A stretch of DNA of 48,069 nt from an uncultured Eggerthella sp. (GTDB lineage Bacteria; Actinomycetota; Coriobacteriia; Coriobacteriales; Eggerthellaceae). A program made the position numbers and the translations under genes. This document shows, in pieces, positions 9,128 through 16,752 of the stretch. The notes under the pieces are model-generated. The model searched no databases. It was not told the DNA's origin and saw only the letters and a program-made list of their open reading frames with translations. The stretch spans positions 1 through 48,069 of the forward strand of contig CAJKUH010000016.1 in assembly GCA_905203045.1 (NCBI GenBank), given 5' to 3'. The stretch's first letter is position 1. Every line of letters starts with the position of its first letter.

Positions 9128-10108
9128 TTAAAACTGCGTCAGCGTTTCTTCTGGTTCGATAAGCGCATCGGGTGCCGCGTTCAGGTAATCGCTCAGATGG
9201 GCGCTTCTGAGCGCTGGATTATTGTCGGTGTTGTAGTAGTACGTTCCTGTTTTCGCGGAAAAGCAACCCGTGTAAATGGTGCGCTCCCACGTGCCGTCGC
9301 CCATTTGGGCGCTGCCTTCAACCATGGCAACGTTGCCCAGCGTATGGAACAGGCGCATCACGTTTTCCTGCTCGGATTCCTTTGCAGGATAGTTTGCGTT
9401 CAGGAAAGCTGCCTTCACGAAGCGCGAGGTGGTGTACGAATCGCCCGGGATGCCACGAGCGCCGGCGCCAGCACCAAACGGCGAAAGCTGCGCGTTGCCC
9501 CAGGAAACGGTTCCCGGGAATGCGCTGGTAACGTTCAGATAGGTGCGCAGGTTTTCCCTATGCCAGTCGAAGGTGGGTTGGTTTGCCAGGGTATCCACGG
9601 GGTTGTGATGCACGTGCATACCATCGGGTAGGTACTCCACCACGATGCTGCGGGTGGCATCGCCGATAATCCAGTGCAGCAGGGAAACGCCCAGTTCGCT
9701 GCTGACCGGCTTGGCAACAATGGCCACGTTGGCAAGAGCATCCTCCACTTCACTTACCGTGCTGAAGTTGGCGGCAACCCACACAGGGAATTCGTAGGCG
9801 GCAACGTTCGTCTTGCCAGCAACGGCTTCAGGCTCGTACTGGGCATAGCCGGGGAAGTTCAGCCCGGCAACAGCCAAACCGGCATCGTTGCCGCAGTCGA
9901 AGTACAGCGGGTAGCCCTGATAGGTGATGCCCATGCCGATAAGGGCGTGGCCTGCAGGCTTCTTTTCCGCTCCTTTAGGGAATGCTTGGGCAAGCGGATA
10001 GCCCTTCGGGGTGATTACCAGGTGTTCGCCAAAGGGCGTGCTCCAGTCAAGGTTGCGTCCGAAGTACATGTCTCCGTCAGCGGAGGTGAATCTGATTCCA
10101 GTGCACAT
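9128..10108 (-). CDS. bsh: Bile salt hydrolase (choloylglycine hydrolase family)
   Basis: 326 residues, the usual length for conjugated bile acid hydrolases, which split glycine or taurine from bile salts with an N-terminal cysteine nucleophile. The start is set at the ATG giving MCTGIRF, so Cys2 becomes the nucleophile after Met removal; AAGGAAG lies 5-10 bases upstream. A longer reading adds 48 residues that would block autoprocessing and is rejected. Expected active-site residues are present: Cys2, Arg18 and Asp21 (GRNLDW), Asn84 (AGLNFPG), Asn177 and Arg229 (GDSYTTSRFV). There is no signal peptide, so it is cytoplasmic like other BSHs. Penicillin V acylase is the alternative in this superfamily, but the GMGITYQGYPLYFDCGNDAGLAVAGLNFP-type core resembles BSH more. 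The gene stands alone, with its own upstream region and a shared terminator at 8947-8980. It supports a gut habitat. Confidence 0.85.
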   Translation of the reverse strand: MCTGIRFTSADGDMYFGRNLDWSTPFGEHLVITPKGYPLAQAFPKGAEKKPAGHALIGMGITYQGYPLYFDCGNDAGLAVAGLNFPGYAQYEPEAVAGKTNVAAYEFPVWVAANFSTVSEVEDALANVAIVAKPVSSELGVSLLHWIIGDATRSIVVEYLPDGMHVHHNPVDTLANQPTFDWHRENLRTYLNVTSAFPGTVSWGNAQLSPFGAGAGARGIPGDSYTTSRFVKAAFLNANYPAKESEQENVMRLFHTLGNVAMVEGSAQMGDGTWERTIYTGCFSAKTGTYYYNTDNNPALRSAHLSDYLNAAPDALIEPEETLTQF

Positions 10109-10286
10109 GCTTCCTTCTTTCGTTGTGGTGCAAGCGTGTTTGCAACTGCGCTCTTGCGGGGCGGGCCGCGCTTGCGAGGTTCGTTCGATTGGCATGCCGA
10201 ATATACAAAGCATGCACCCAAAGCGCCGTGCGGTGCGCTGAAAGTTTCGCACGTTGCCGATTTGTCATGGAGCCGTGGTGTGTTGG

Positions 10287-10316
10287 TTGGAATGCGGGCT
10301 GAAGGCTCGGTATACT
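10287..10316 (+). promoter_or_regulatory. Candidate sigma-70-type promoter of the que operon
   Basis: TTGGAA (10287-10292) and TATACT (10311-10316) are separated by 18 bases. Transcription would begin near 10323, about 30 bases before the riboswitch, so the aptamer would sit at the 5' end of the que mRNA. Confidence 0.6.
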
Positions 10317-10350
10317 ATCCTTCGTTCGGTTTACGCTTTGCGCGCGGGCC

Positions 10351-10391
10351 GACGACAGTTCGAAACCCTCCTGTCGTTAAACAAAACTAGG
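10351..10391 (+). promoter_or_regulatory. preQ1-I riboswitch upstream of queD
   Basis: Stem P1 is ACGACAG (10352-10358) with CTGTCGT (10371-10377). Its loop is TTCGAAACCCTC, and the 3' tail is TAAACAAAACTAGG (10378-10391). This matches the compact preQ1 class I aptamer, in which an A-rich tail folds back into the loop and preQ1 is held by a loop cytosine; the tail closely resembles that of the Thermoanaerobacter tengcongensis aptamer. The que genes begin 76 bases later. I could not settle the exact pseudoknot pairing. I see no clear terminator before queD, which would favour control of ribosome access, but the expression platform is unresolved. Confidence 0.68.
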
Positions 10392-10466
10392 TCTGCCGTG
10401 CCGCATTCCGCGGTGCTTCTTCATGCCTTGTTTTGCTAACTGCAGGTTTTTAGAAGGAGCATTTCT

Positions 10467-10892
10467 ATGTACGGCCTTAAAACCGAAAGCAGCTTCGACG
10501 CTGCGCACTTCCTTACCGACTACCACGGCAAATGCGAGAATCTGCACGGCCATCGCTGGCGTGTGGTTGCCTATCTGGTGCAGGATTCGCTCTGCGAAGA
10601 GGGCACCCACAAAGACATGGTTATCGATTTCGGCGACTTCAAGCGCGCCTTGCGCGAGCTTACCGAAGAGCTTGATCATTCCTTCATCGTGGAGGAAGGC
10701 TCGCTTATGCCCGAAACCCTTGCTTGCTTGGAAAAGGAGGGCTTCACCCTTTCCATGATGCCGTTCCGCACCACGGCAGAAAACCTGGCGCGCTACTTCT
10801 ACGAGCGCCTGGGGCAGCGCAACTTGCCCGTTTCGCAGGTTGAGGTGTATGAAACGCCCAACAACTGCGCAATCTACTACGGGGAGAACTAG
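10467..10892 (+). CDS. queD: 6-carboxy-5,6,7,8-tetrahydropterin synthase
   Basis: 141 residues, normal length for QueD/PTPS proteins. It converts 7,8-dihydroneopterin triphosphate to 6-carboxy-tetrahydropterin, the first dedicated step to preQ0. Zinc ligands are His14 (DAAHF), His27 and His29 (NLHGHRW). Cys23 is the catalytic cysteine (GKCENLHGH). The LDHSF block at 68-72 supplies the catalytic Asp69/His70, and Glu129 (VYETPNN) anchors the pterin. A good ribosome-binding site (GAAGGAG) precedes the ATG. It is the first gene of queD-queE-queC and lies behind a preQ1 riboswitch, so its expression is probably lowered by the pathway product. queE begins two bases after its stop. Confidence 0.93.
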   Translation: MYGLKTESSFDAAHFLTDYHGKCENLHGHRWRVVAYLVQDSLCEEGTHKDMVIDFGDFKRALRELTEELDHSFIVEEGSLMPETLACLEKEGFTLSMMPFRTTAENLARYFYERLGQRNLPVSQVEVYETPNNCAIYYGEN

Positions 10893-10894
10893 CC

Positions 10895-11671
10895 GTGGCG
10901 CCGTGCAAGGCAACGCTTGACGAAAAAGACCCTGATTCGTGCTTTCTGCCAGTGGTGGAGCGCTTTGTTTCCATCAACGGCGAAGGTTCGCGCGCAGGTA
11001 GGTTGGCGGCGTTCATCCGCTTTGCGGGCTGCAACCTTGCCTGCTCGTGGTGCGATACCGCATGGGCGAATGTGGGCAACTGCGAGCACGAGGATATGAC
11101 TCCCGCATCCCTGGTTGAATGGGTGGCGGGCACCGGCGTTTCGTGCGTCACGCTTACCGGTGGCGAGCCAGCGCTGCAGCCAGGGCTTCCCGCGCTTATT
11201 GCTGCGCTGTGCAAGTCCGATTCATGGGGTCGCTCGGGCAAGCGCGTGGTGGAAGTGGAAACCAACGGTGCGGTAGACCTTGAAGCGTTGAACAACCTAC
11301 GTAGTGCGCTTGAATCGACCGATGAAGGCGCAGGTGAGCGCAACGGGCCCCCGAGCGTCTGCTTTACCGTGGACTGCAAAATGCCTTCGAGCGGCATGAC
11401 ATCGGAAATGCTACCTTCCAACTACGCGCTGCTTCGTGCGGGCGATGCGGTGAAGTTCGTGGTTGCCAGCCTGGAAGATTTGGAATGCGCCAAGGCAGTT
11501 ATCGAAGAGCACGACCTGTGCAGTATCTGCGAAGTGTTCTTCAGCCCGGTGTTCAGCTGCATCGAGCCAGCGGAAATCGTGGACTTCATGGAACAGCACG
11601 GTTTGGCGCAGGTGCGTTTGCAGCTGCAGCTTCATAAGATTATCTGGCCCGATGTAGATAGGGGAGTGTAG
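10895..11671 (+). CDS. queE: 7-carboxy-7-deazaguanine synthase (radical SAM)
   Basis: 258 residues. QueE is a radical SAM enzyme that rearranges 6-carboxy-tetrahydropterin to 7-carboxy-7-deazaguanine. The [4Fe-4S] cysteines are Cys46, Cys50 and Cys53 (GCNLACSWCDT, CX3CX2C), preceded by the substrate-binding motif VSINGEGSRAGRLAAFIRF. The TLTGGEPALQ segment is the SAM-binding GGEP motif. The start is a GTG at 10895, two bases after the queD stop, with GGGGAG at 10881-10886; this implies translational coupling. It ends just before queC (ATG at 11675), whose ribosome-binding site GGGGAG lies within its last codons. Confidence 0.93.
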   Translation: MAPCKATLDEKDPDSCFLPVVERFVSINGEGSRAGRLAAFIRFAGCNLACSWCDTAWANVGNCEHEDMTPASLVEWVAGTGVSCVTLTGGEPALQPGLPALIAALCKSDSWGRSGKRVVEVETNGAVDLEALNNLRSALESTDEGAGERNGPPSVCFTVDCKMPSSGMTSEMLPSNYALLRAGDAVKFVVASLEDLECAKAVIEEHDLCSICEVFFSPVFSCIEPAEIVDFMEQHGLAQVRLQLQLHKIIWPDVDRGV

Positions 11672-11674
11672 TAC

Positions 11675-12424
11675 ATGGAACGCAAAGCAGATACCGCGGC
11701 AACACCCGAGGGCTTCAACGTGGCAACGGGAACCGATGCACCGCAGCGTGCGTTGGTGCTCTGCTCGGGAGGCGTGGATTCCACTACGCTTCTTGCTATG
11801 GCGGTAGCACGTTATGGGTCTGAAAACGTCTACGCGCTTTCCATCAGCTATGGGCAGCGCCACAACAAGGAAATCGACGCCGCAAAGGCCGTTGCCGCTC
11901 ATTACGGCGTTGAGCAGCGCTTCTTGGATTTGGCGGCAATCTTCGCCGACAGTAACTGCTCGCTTTTGGCTCATTCCACGCAAGATGTCCCCGAGGAAAG
12001 CTACGCCGACCAGCTAAACGAATCGAACGGCAAGCCGGTAAGCACGTATGTGCCGTTCCGCAACGGGCTGTTCCTTTCCTCGGCTGCATCGATGGCGCTT
12101 TCGTTGGGATGTTCGGTGCTGTACTACGGCGCCCATCACGACGACTGGGCGGGCAATGCCTACCCCGATTGCTCGCAGGAATTCGTCGATGCCATGAACC
12201 ATGCCATCATGGAGGGCACGGGCGGCGAGCTACATATGGAAGCGCCGTTCGTGCAGTGGTCGAAGGCCGATATCGTGCGCAAGGGCCTTGAGCTGGGTGT
12301 TCCGTACGAACTTACGTGGTCGTGCTACGAGGGCGGCGAAAAGCCCTGCGGTGTGTGCGGTACTTGCATCGACCGTATTCGCGCTTTTGAACTCAACGGC
12401 GTAACGGATCCGCTGATGAAGTAA
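11675..12424 (+). CDS. queC: 7-cyano-7-deazaguanine (preQ0) synthase
   Basis: 249 residues. QueC is an ATP-dependent amidotransferase-like enzyme that turns 7-carboxy-7-deazaguanine into preQ0. The PP-loop is LCSGGVDSTTL (SGGxDS at 31-36). The C-terminal zinc site is Cys217, Cys225, Cys228 and Cys231 (WSCYEGGEKPCGVCGTC). The HHDDW block near the middle is typical of QueC. The extra N-terminal 20 residues before the PP-loop are slightly longer than usual. The start ATG lies three bases after the queE stop, with GGGGAG upstream. The gene is followed by the inverted-repeat element at 12434-12651, not by a standard terminator. Confidence 0.94.
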   Translation: MERKADTAATPEGFNVATGTDAPQRALVLCSGGVDSTTLLAMAVARYGSENVYALSISYGQRHNKEIDAAKAVAAHYGVEQRFLDLAAIFADSNCSLLAHSTQDVPEESYADQLNESNGKPVSTYVPFRNGLFLSSAASMALSLGCSVLYYGAHHDDWAGNAYPDCSQEFVDAMNHAIMEGTGGELHMEAPFVQWSKADIVRKGLELGVPYELTWSCYEGGEKPCGVCGTCIDRIRAFELNGVTDPLMK

Positions 12425-12433
12425 CTCTGCCAG

Positions 12434-12651
12434 GGCGGTTGCGGGGCGCCTGCTTCGCGCCTTGCTTTCGCTTTATCCGCTTTTCAAGGAATTGGCTTTT
12501 GAATTCAGTGGAAGAAATCGCGAAGATCAGTTCGACGCATGGTTCACCGTGTCCCAGTATTTTTTGATCGAATACCTGGGGCGATTTCTTTGAGGCAATT
12601 CCTTGAAAAGCGCGCTTCAGAGAGGCGCGAAGCAGGCGCCCCGCAACCGCC
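12434..12651. repeat. 218-bp inverted-repeat (MITE-like or structured RNA) element between queC and queF
   Basis: The outer arms are perfect over 29 bp (12434-12462 with 12623-12651). Inner arms match over 17 bp (12478-12494 with 12596-12612) and 10 bp (12512-12521 with 12581-12590). The remaining centre contains a further small hairpin (CCCAGTATT near 12553-12561 with AATACCTGGG at 12571-12580). The nested symmetry means the transcript would fold into one long interrupted hairpin. No transposase or clear target duplication is seen. It could be a non-autonomous miniature element, a REP-type unit, or a folded RNA at the end of the queC message. No further copy was noticed in this window. Confidence 0.72.
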
Positions 12652-12708
12652 TTGTAGATTCAACCTTGCAGGTACATTCGATAACAAACCCAGGTTAAGG
12701 AGAACCCC

Positions 12709-13206
12709 ATGACCAATAAAGAACGTGAAGCCGAGGAAAGCATTTCGCTGCTTGGCAACCAGCATACGGAGTACCCAACCGACTATGACCCCAGTGTGTT
12801 GGAAACCTTCATCAACAAGCATCCGGGCAACGACTACTTCGTGAAGTTCAACTGCCCCGAGTTCACCAGCCTGTGCCCCATTACCGGGCAGCCCGACTTC
12901 GCCACTATCTACATTTCCTACGTTCCTGGCGAGCGCATGGTGGAAAGCAAGAGCCTGAAGCTGTACCTGTTCAGCTTCCGCAACCACGGGGACTTCCACG
13001 AGGACTGCATCAACATCATCATGAATGATTTGATTGCGCTGATGGACCCGAAATACATTGAGGTGTGGGGCAAGTTCACGCCCCGCGGCGGCATTTCCAT
13101 CGATCCGTACTGCAACTACGGCAAGCCCGGCACCAAATGGGAAGACGTTGCGTGGGAGCGCCTTTCGCACCACGACCTGTACCCCGAAAAGGTGGACAAC
13201 CGCTAA
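12709..13206 (+). CDS. queF: NADPH-dependent 7-cyano-7-deazaguanine reductase
   Basis: 165 residues, the short single-domain (type I) QueF. It reduces the nitrile of preQ0 to the aminomethyl of preQ1 using two NADPH. The catalytic nucleophile is Cys56 in TSLCPITGQPDFA, with Asp63. The substrate-specificity motif ESKSLKLYLFSFRNHG covers residues 79-94 and includes the Glu that distinguishes QueF from GTP cyclohydrolase I. A strong AAGGAG stands before the ATG. It is separated from queC by the 284-bp gap holding the inverted-repeat element, so co-transcription with queDEC depends on read-through of that element. It completes the preQ0-to-preQ1 step for this locus. Confidence 0.95.
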   Translation: MTNKEREAEESISLLGNQHTEYPTDYDPSVLETFINKHPGNDYFVKFNCPEFTSLCPITGQPDFATIYISYVPGERMVESKSLKLYLFSFRNHGDFHEDCINIIMNDLIALMDPKYIEVWGKFTPRGGISIDPYCNYGKPGTKWEDVAWERLSHHDLYPEKVDNR

Positions 13207-13244
13207 ACTAGCAGGAAACGGTACGCGTTATGGAAGGGGATGCC

Positions 13245-13541
13245 ATGATTACTGGAACCTATCAGGCTCAGGTAGACACGCCCATCGGGGCCAAGCAGGG
13301 CACGCTTACGTTGCAGCAGCAGGGCAATATCTTTACAGGGAACCTTCATGTGCTGGGCGGCGATACCGTAATTGAAAATGGCGTGTTGGAAGGCGATGCC
13401 CTTTCGTTTTCCGGGACGCTCTCGGTGCCGTTCATTGGAGCATTGCCGTTCACGTTCGAGGGCACATATCAAAATGACCAGATACACGGCACGGCGCGTA
13501 CGAAAATGGGCGAGATTGCCATTGCGGGCAAGCGCGCCTAG
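13245..13541 (+). CDS. Small beta-rich protein of unknown function
   Basis: 98 residues with an alternating pattern of short strands and glycine turns, for example TPIGAKQGTLTLQQQG, GNIFTGNLHVLGG, ALSFSGTLSVPFIGALPFTFEG and IHGTARTKMGEIAIAGKR. The pattern suggests a small lipocalin-like barrel or sandwich, and two internal halves share a VxTPIG/xSVPFIG theme. Similar small domains occur next to or fused with reductases in other bacteria, but I cannot assign a function. I prefer the ATG at 13245, which has GGAAGGGG just upstream; another in-frame ATG at 13230 would add five residues. It follows queF by 38 bases and may be co-transcribed. Confidence 0.65.
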   Translation: MITGTYQAQVDTPIGAKQGTLTLQQQGNIFTGNLHVLGGDTVIENGVLEGDALSFSGTLSVPFIGALPFTFEGTYQNDQIHGTARTKMGEIAIAGKRA

Positions 13542-13562
13542 CAAAGCTGCCATGTAAGAGAA

Positions 13563-13599
13563 AAGGAAGGGAGCTGCCTACGTGGCGGCTCCCTTCCTT
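13563..13599. terminator. Bidirectional terminator between the small beta protein and the antiporter gene
   Basis: A 16-bp stem with one G-T pair (13563-13578 with 13584-13599) closes on TACGT. Read leftward it is followed by TTTTCTC, so it best serves the minus-strand antiporter gene ending at 13610, and it can also stop the que-side transcript. Confidence 0.8.
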
Positions 13600-13609
13600 G
13601 CGTTTGCCC

Positions 13610-15049
13610 CTATTCTTCTGGTTTGATGTTCTTCAAGTCGCGCATCAGCTCCAGGTGGCGTTGGTGCTGTTCGTGCTTTGCTTGCTCGATAAGATCGTGG
13701 CGCTTGTGGTGCGCTTCCAGCACCGCCTTGGCATGTGCGCGTTTCTTGGCGCGGCGCTCATCGGTTGCATCGGCAGCGATTTCGGTAAGGTGCGCGTACG
13801 CCCAATGGTCTTGCAGGATCTCGCCGATGTGGTGTGGGTCGTGGGCGACCTCGCGGGCGGTTTCCACGGGGTGCACGTCGGCCACACGGTAGGTGAGCGA
13901 GGTGAGCAGCGGCATTACCAATACGGTGATGGCGCCCGAGGCAACCAGCACGGATGCCACTTCCTGCGACATAGCGTCTGCCTTCGTGGCAACCGAGGTC
14001 ACGGCAACGATCAAAGGCAGCGCGGTGGTGCAGTACAACGCCACGGTAACGCGGTTATGCGAGGACATGCTGCGCGTTTCGCGGTCGATCGAAAGAGATA
14101 GGAACACGGGAACCGCGCGAATCAGGAGCAGCGCCACAATGAAGCCCACCAAAAGCAGCGGGTCGGCAAGCACGGCATAGAGGTTGATCTTCGCGCCGGA
14201 CACCACGAAGAACAGCGGCACGAAGAAGCCGAAGGCGATGCCGTCGAGCTTGTGTTCCAGGTCGTGGTTTCCTTCGGGGATAACGTAGCGCAGCACGAAG
14301 CCGGCGGCGAAGGCGCCCAGCACCGCGTCAAGGTCGAACAGGGCAGAAAGCGTTACCAGCGCCACCAACAGCAGCACCGTAACGCGCATGGTGGTCTGAG
14401 AGGTGGTGTTGGCGTTTTCAGCCAGGAAGCGGTATACCTTGCCGCCCGCCTTGCGCGCCTTGGCGGGAATCACGGCGGCAAGTACGGCAACGCCTGCGAA
14501 CGCCAGCAGGATAACGATGGTTTTCCATTCAGCGCGGGTGGAAAGCAGCAGCGCCATGGCAATGATGGGGCCAAGCTCGCCCCATGTGCCGTAGGCAAGC
14601 ACCGAATCGCCTACGCGGGTGCCCAAGAGCCCGCGTTCCTTCAAGATGGGCATCAGCGTGCCCAGTGCCGTGGTGCCCAGCGCAATGGCGAATGCGATGC
14701 CGGAAAGCTCGGTGGGGGAAACAAACCCTGAAAGCGCCACGGCGCCAAAGCCCAAAGCCAGGCATACGAGCCATGTTGCAAAGCCGTATTTGCCCTGATG
14801 GCCGGTGATGTTCTTCGGGTCGATCTCGTAACCAGCCAAAAGGAAAAGAAACGCCAAACCTAGCTCGGAGAGCAGGCTGATGGGATCGGACAGCTGTATG
14901 GCGCCTACCATGTTGGGCCCCAGCACGGCGCCCGCAATAAGCAGGAACACCGTTTCGGGGATGGGCTTCTTCGGAATGGCTTGGGCAACAAGCGGGCACA
15001 ACGTTGCAACCAAGACGATTACGGCAAGGGATATCAGATCTTCGGTCAT
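13610..15049 (-). CDS. CPA2-type cation/proton antiporter (Kef/NapA-like)
   Basis: 479 residues from the ATG giving MTEDLISLAV; longer readings lack hydrophobic sense and a ribosome-binding site. About twelve hydrophobic segments fill residues 1-380 in the Na_H_Exchanger pattern, including PETVFLLIAGAVLGPN, LGLAFLFLLAGYEID (the conserved Asp-bearing helix) and AVLGAFAAGFVLRY. After the membrane domain a charged cytoplasmic tail of about 80 residues (rich in His, Lys, Glu, Gln) replaces the TrkA-N domain of Kef proteins. It probably exchanges Na+ or K+ for protons; the ion is not deducible. It lies 38 bases downstream of the YigZ-type gene and may share its transcript. Confidence 0.82.
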   Translation of the reverse strand: MTEDLISLAVIVLVATLCPLVAQAIPKKPIPETVFLLIAGAVLGPNMVGAIQLSDPISLLSELGLAFLFLLAGYEIDPKNITGHQGKYGFATWLVCLALGFGAVALSGFVSPTELSGIAFAIALGTTALGTLMPILKERGLLGTRVGDSVLAYGTWGELGPIIAMALLLSTRAEWKTIVILLAFAGVAVLAAVIPAKARKAGGKVYRFLAENANTTSQTTMRVTVLLLVALVTLSALFDLDAVLGAFAAGFVLRYVIPEGNHDLEHKLDGIAFGFFVPLFFVVSGAKINLYAVLADPLLLVGFIVALLLIRAVPVFLSLSIDRETRSMSSHNRVTVALYCTTALPLIVAVTSVATKADAMSQEVASVLVASGAITVLVMPLLTSLTYRVADVHPVETAREVAHDPHHIGEILQDHWAYAHLTEIAADATDERRAKKRAHAKAVLEAHHKRHDLIEQAKHEQHQRHLELMRDLKNIKPEE

Positions 15050-15087
15050 AAGGTTCTTTTCGCGTTGGGATACGGATAGGTGAGAAG

Positions 15088-15717
15088 CTAGAATACGGCT
15101 TCCAAAGGCTTGGAGACGGTGATGGACTCCTGCCCGTGGCACAGCTCGGTTACCTTGGCAAGCAAGACTTGCTGCGTGCCGTTCAGCATGCGCAACTTCA
15201 TGGTCACCGCATCGGTGAACTGCGTGTCCAAGGGCTTCGCGTTGCAGTCGGCGGCAATGCGCGCCGCCTGGTCGTACAGCGGGTAGGGCACGTTCCAGGT
15301 GATGTCCACGCATTCGGAAACGGTGACAAGCTCTGCTGCGGCGATGCCTGCCTGGGTTGCTTGCGTGTAGGCGCGCACCAGGCCGCCGGTGCCCAGCAGC
15401 GTGCCGCCGAAGTAGCGGGTAACCACCACGGCCACATCGGTAAGGCTTGCGTGCTGCAGCGCCTGCAACGTAGGCAACCCTGCGGTTTTCTGCGGCTCGC
15501 CGTCGTCGGAGTAGCGGATGCGCTCAGATGCGCCTTCTCCGCGCAGGATGTAGGCATACACGTTATGGCGCGCCATGCGATGTTCGGCGCGGATTTCCTC
15601 CAAGAAGGCAAGTGCCTCTTCTTCGGTTTCCACGTGGGAAAGCTGGGCTATGAAGCGGCTTTTCTTCTCTTCGATTTCTGCGGTAGCCTTGCCGGCTATG
15701 GTCATGTACTCGGGCAT
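15088..15717 (-). CDS. YigZ/IMPACT family protein
   Basis: 209 residues. The N-terminal UPF0029/IMPACT domain (about 1-125) shows the family hallmarks KKSRFIAQLSHVETEEEA, ARHNVYAYIL, RYSDDGEPQKTAGLP and VVVTRYFGGTLLGTGGLVRAY. The C-terminal part (about 135-205) fits the DUF1949 ferredoxin-like domain. In eukaryotes IMPACT modulates Gcn2; bacterial members have an uncertain translation-linked role. Start context is weak: the first ATG at 15717 has GGAACAGGT upstream, and an ATG four codons later is possible. It is upstream of the antiporter gene on the same strand. Confidence 0.88.
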   Translation of the reverse strand: MPEYMTIAGKATAEIEEKKSRFIAQLSHVETEEEALAFLEEIRAEHRMARHNVYAYILRGEGASERIRYSDDGEPQKTAGLPTLQALQHASLTDVAVVVTRYFGGTLLGTGGLVRAYTQATQAGIAAAELVTVSECVDITWNVPYPLYDQAARIAADCNAKPLDTQFTDAVTMKLRMLNGTQQVLLAKVTELCHGQESITVSKPLEAVF

Positions 15718-15856
15718 ACCTGTTCCTTGTTGGATGGTTCGTTTCGCATCATTTTAGTGCACGTTGGCATTCCGCCCTGGTAATGGGGTAAATTGTTTGC
15801 TCAGACGATACCTCTCCTTCGCCAATCCGGCGGATGTGTGCAATAAAGGAGCATCC

Positions 15857-16645
15857 ATGGCAGAAAACCAAGCCCCCGAGTCCCAGCAGGCAAGCGACAA
15901 GGGCTATATCGACGACGATCAGCTGAAGGGCATGATGAAGGAAACTAAGCCCAGCTTCATGCAGCGCTATGGCTCGTGCCTGGTCACCTTCGTGCTCATT
16001 GCCATCAACGTGGTGGTGTTTGCGGTGGAAGCTGTGGCAACGGGCTTCAGCCTGAACATTTCTTCGCTCACCCTGTACAGCATGGGCGCTATGTTCGCTC
16101 CTGCCATTCAGGGGCCTGCCGATTTGTACCGCTTCGTTACGTCGATGTTCTTGCACGTCGACCTGATGCACTTGCTGTTCAACATGGCTGCCCTGTACAG
16201 CGCGGGCGTGATGCTGGAATACCTGCTGGGCAGGTGGAATTTCCTTTTGCTGTACTTCATTGCGGGCATTACCGGCAACGTGGTTTCCTACCTTGCCGAT
16301 GTGCTGATGGGCACCTATGCGGTAAGCGCCGGCGCTTCTACCAGCATCTTCGGCCTGTTCGTTGCCATTGCGCTTCTGGGCGTGCTGTCGAAGAAGAACC
16401 GCGCGTTTTTGGCGCAGTACAGCAAGGGCATGCTTTCGGTTATCGGCTTGAACATCGTCTACACCCTGCTTATGCCCAGCGTTTCCTTGAGCGGCCACTT
16501 GGGCGGTGCACTCGGCGGCCTTATTGCCATGTTCATGGTGCCTGCCAAGAACCTGCGCGTACCCACGGCGGTTCGTGTGGTGGTTTCGGTGCTGTGGATC
16601 GCGGCGCTGAGCTACGTTGGCCTGTGTTTGGGGCTTATCGGCTAG
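15857..16645 (+). CDS. Rhomboid family intramembrane serine protease
   Basis: 262 residues starting at the ATG behind AAAGGAG (15845-15851). After a polar N-terminus of about 45 residues come six to seven membrane helices. Catalytic Ser161 lies in SAGASTSIFGLF (GxSx motif), His214 in SLSGHLGGALGG, and the conserved HVDLMHLLFNMAALY block carries the His/Asn of helix 2. The fold cleaves substrates within the membrane. Substrates here are unknown; the window's anchored surface proteins are conceivable but this is only a guess. It is a single gene with its own terminator. Confidence 0.92.
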   Translation: MAENQAPESQQASDKGYIDDDQLKGMMKETKPSFMQRYGSCLVTFVLIAINVVVFAVEAVATGFSLNISSLTLYSMGAMFAPAIQGPADLYRFVTSMFLHVDLMHLLFNMAALYSAGVMLEYLLGRWNFLLLYFIAGITGNVVSYLADVLMGTYAVSAGASTSIFGLFVAIALLGVLSKKNRAFLAQYSKGMLSVIGLNIVYTLLMPSVSLSGHLGGALGGLIAMFMVPAKNLRVPTAVRVVVSVLWIAALSYVGLCLGLIG

Positions 16646-16667
16646 CCGGGTTGTTGCCGGAGAACGA

Positions 16668-16718
16668 AGCGGCCCCTTGCCTTCCGCGTGGTGTGGGGAG
16701 GCAACGGGCCGCTTTTTA
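16668..16718 (+). terminator. Terminator after the rhomboid gene
   Basis: A 15-bp stem with one C-C mismatch (16668-16682 with 16699-16713) is followed by a run of five T (16713-16717). It lies between the convergent rhomboid and helicase genes. Confidence 0.82.
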
Positions 16719-16752
16719 TATGGGCGTATTGATGCGCGCGAAGCCTTGCGCG

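Larger units (their letters stand above)
10109..10466. other. Divergent control region between bsh and queD
   Basis: 358 bases between two divergent genes. Leftward, a TATATT (complement of 10200-10205) is a possible -10 box for bsh without a clear -35. Rightward, it holds a promoter at 10287-10316 and a preQ1-I riboswitch at 10351-10391. After these come 60 bases of leader and the queD ribosome-binding site GAAGGAG near 10454. No gene is seen here. Confidence 0.6.

Noticed and set aside
10109..10252. Longer N-terminus for the bile salt hydrolase
   Set aside because: It would bury the nucleophile Cys2 behind 48 residues unlike any known pro-sequence, and it lacks a good ribosome-binding site.
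12544..13173. A 209-codon minus-strand frame across queF
   Set aside because: queF is certain on the plus strand; this frame also crosses the inverted-repeat element and has no domain.
13230..13244. Upstream ATG of the small beta-rich protein as the true start
   Set aside because: The later ATG at 13245 has the better placed GGAAGGGG. The difference is only five residues, so this remains a mild preference.
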